From Spirochaetaceae bacterium (GTDB taxonomy: Bacteria > Spirochaetota > Spirochaetia > SZUA-6 > RPPD01): a DNA stretch of 6,662 nucleotides. The stretch covers positions 1 to 6,662 of the forward strand of contig RPPD01000129.1 in the NCBI GenBank assembly GCA_003818675.1. Direction: 5' to 3'. The first letter of the stretch is position 1, and every line of letters begins with the position of its first letter. Below are positions 6,164-6,662 of the stretch, piece by piece. The notes beneath the pieces are model-generated. The model had not been told where the DNA came from, made no database searches, and saw only the letters and a list, made by a program, of their open reading frames with translations. A program made the position numbers and the translations under genes.

Positions 6164-6662
6164 TTAAAAAAGTTTCCGTATCTCTGACACAAAATAAAAA
6201 CTTCCTGTGACAATTATTGGTAAACGGCCATGCGCGAACGAACGGCTTTGTCTATAAGCTCGTTTAAGTGCATCCGCAGGCTTCTTGCAAAAATCTACTG
6301 AGGAATGTATTGAACTGAAATACTTAAAGACCTCTTCTGGATCGCTTTTCTTGAAAAGCCCTGGCGTTGATATGATCACATGATCAAAGCCTGGTGAAAG
6401 CAGATCTGCCATCTCCCTGAATTTCTTTCCAGATACAGAAGCGAATACAAGAATACGCGGCCTGCTGCAGATTGCATCAACTGTTTTTATTACTGTCTTG
6501 ATTGATTCAGGAGTGTGGGCGCCATCAGCAATCACAAGCGGCCTGCGCCTCAACACTTCCATGCGCCCCGGAAGCTTTGCTGATTGCAGTCCATTTTTCA
6601 TTGCTCTTTTCGATACTGTTTGAAGTACTGTAAATGCCGCTGCAGAAGCAAGAGCCGCGTTC
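6164..6662 (-). CDS. folC: Folylpolyglutamate / dihydrofolate synthase, C-terminal part
   Basis: The minus-strand frame runs off the right edge of the window, leaving about 165 C-terminal residues of a protein usually over 400 long. The Met at 6601 is internal, because the frame continues upstream with the family segment NAALASAAAFTVLQTV. Visible motifs are LPGRMEVL, IADGAHTPESIK (family DGAHNP, here with Thr for Asn), the VFASVSGKKFREM strand and lysine segment, and a final IIVTGSFYFVSEIRK, which matches the usual TGSLYLVGEVR end. The enzyme is an ATP-dependent Mur-ligase relative that adds glutamate to dihydropteroate and/or extends gamma-glutamyl tails on folates in the cytoplasm. The GRMEV and TGSFYFVSE motifs favour FolC over CapB or MurC-F. 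Whether both activities are present cannot be judged without the N-terminal ATP-binding half. Confidence 0.9.
   Translation of the reverse strand, partial: NAALASAAAFTVLQTVSKRAMKNGLQSAKLPGRMEVLRRRPLVIADGAHTPESIKTVIKTVDAICSRPRILVFASVSGKKFREMADLLSPGFDHVIISTPGLFKKSDPEEVFKYFSSIHSSVDFCKKPADALKRAYRQSRSFAHGRLPIIVTGSFYFVSEIRKLF

Noticed and set aside
5054..6662. A poly-gamma-glutamate operon formed by the CapA-like gene and a CapB-like ligase
   Set aside because: The ligase-like gene is on the opposite strand, and its motifs fit FolC rather than CapB/PgsB.

Overview
The window has a base composition near one half GC and is gene-dense. The genes are ordinary bacterial chromosome genes, with no mobile element, CRISPR array, RNA gene or phage gene. 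The source looks like a Gram-negative-type bacterium, because it encodes a phospholipid acyltransferase fused to acyl-activating and ACP domains and a periplasmic/exported CapA-type protein. The aspartyl-tRNA synthetase has the sequence style common in Alphaproteobacteria and several other lineages, with signatures such as CNGIELSSGAIRNHRPE and CPGEFYQLD. The other genes do not point clearly to that class, so the phylum is left open.

Layout. (1) Bases 1-1401, plus strand: the 3' part of a large gene that starts upstream. It encodes the end of an AMP-binding (acyl-CoA/acyl-ACP synthetase) domain, an acyl carrier protein domain and a PlsC-type glycerophospholipid acyltransferase. (2) Bases 1398-2081, plus: a DUF2461/TIGR02453 protein that overlaps the previous stop codon by ATGA, so the two are probably translated together. 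(3) Bases 2057-3841, minus: aspS, convergent with the DUF2461 gene and sharing 25 bp with it. (4) Bases 3842-4037: a divergent control region with a good sigma70-like promoter in each direction and a small inverted repeat between them. (5) Bases 4038-4856, plus: a TM1586-type nitroreductase-family flavoprotein with a long lysine-rich N-terminal tail. (6) Bases 4857-5053: a 197-bp spacer with only weak hairpins and a possible capA promoter. (7) Bases 5054-6157, plus: an exported CapA/PgsA-type metallophosphatase-fold protein. (8) Bases 6164-6662, minus: the C-terminal part of folC, which continues beyond the window.

How the genes relate. Only the acyltransferase fusion and the DUF2461 gene look like an operon. 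The rest are single units arranged convergently or divergently, covering lipid remodelling, translation, flavin redox chemistry, envelope/polymer function and folate metabolism. I do not see a clear novel multi-gene system. The points most worth a second look are the domain order of the lipid enzyme, the probable non-discriminating character of AspRS, and the histone-like basic tail on the nitroreductase.
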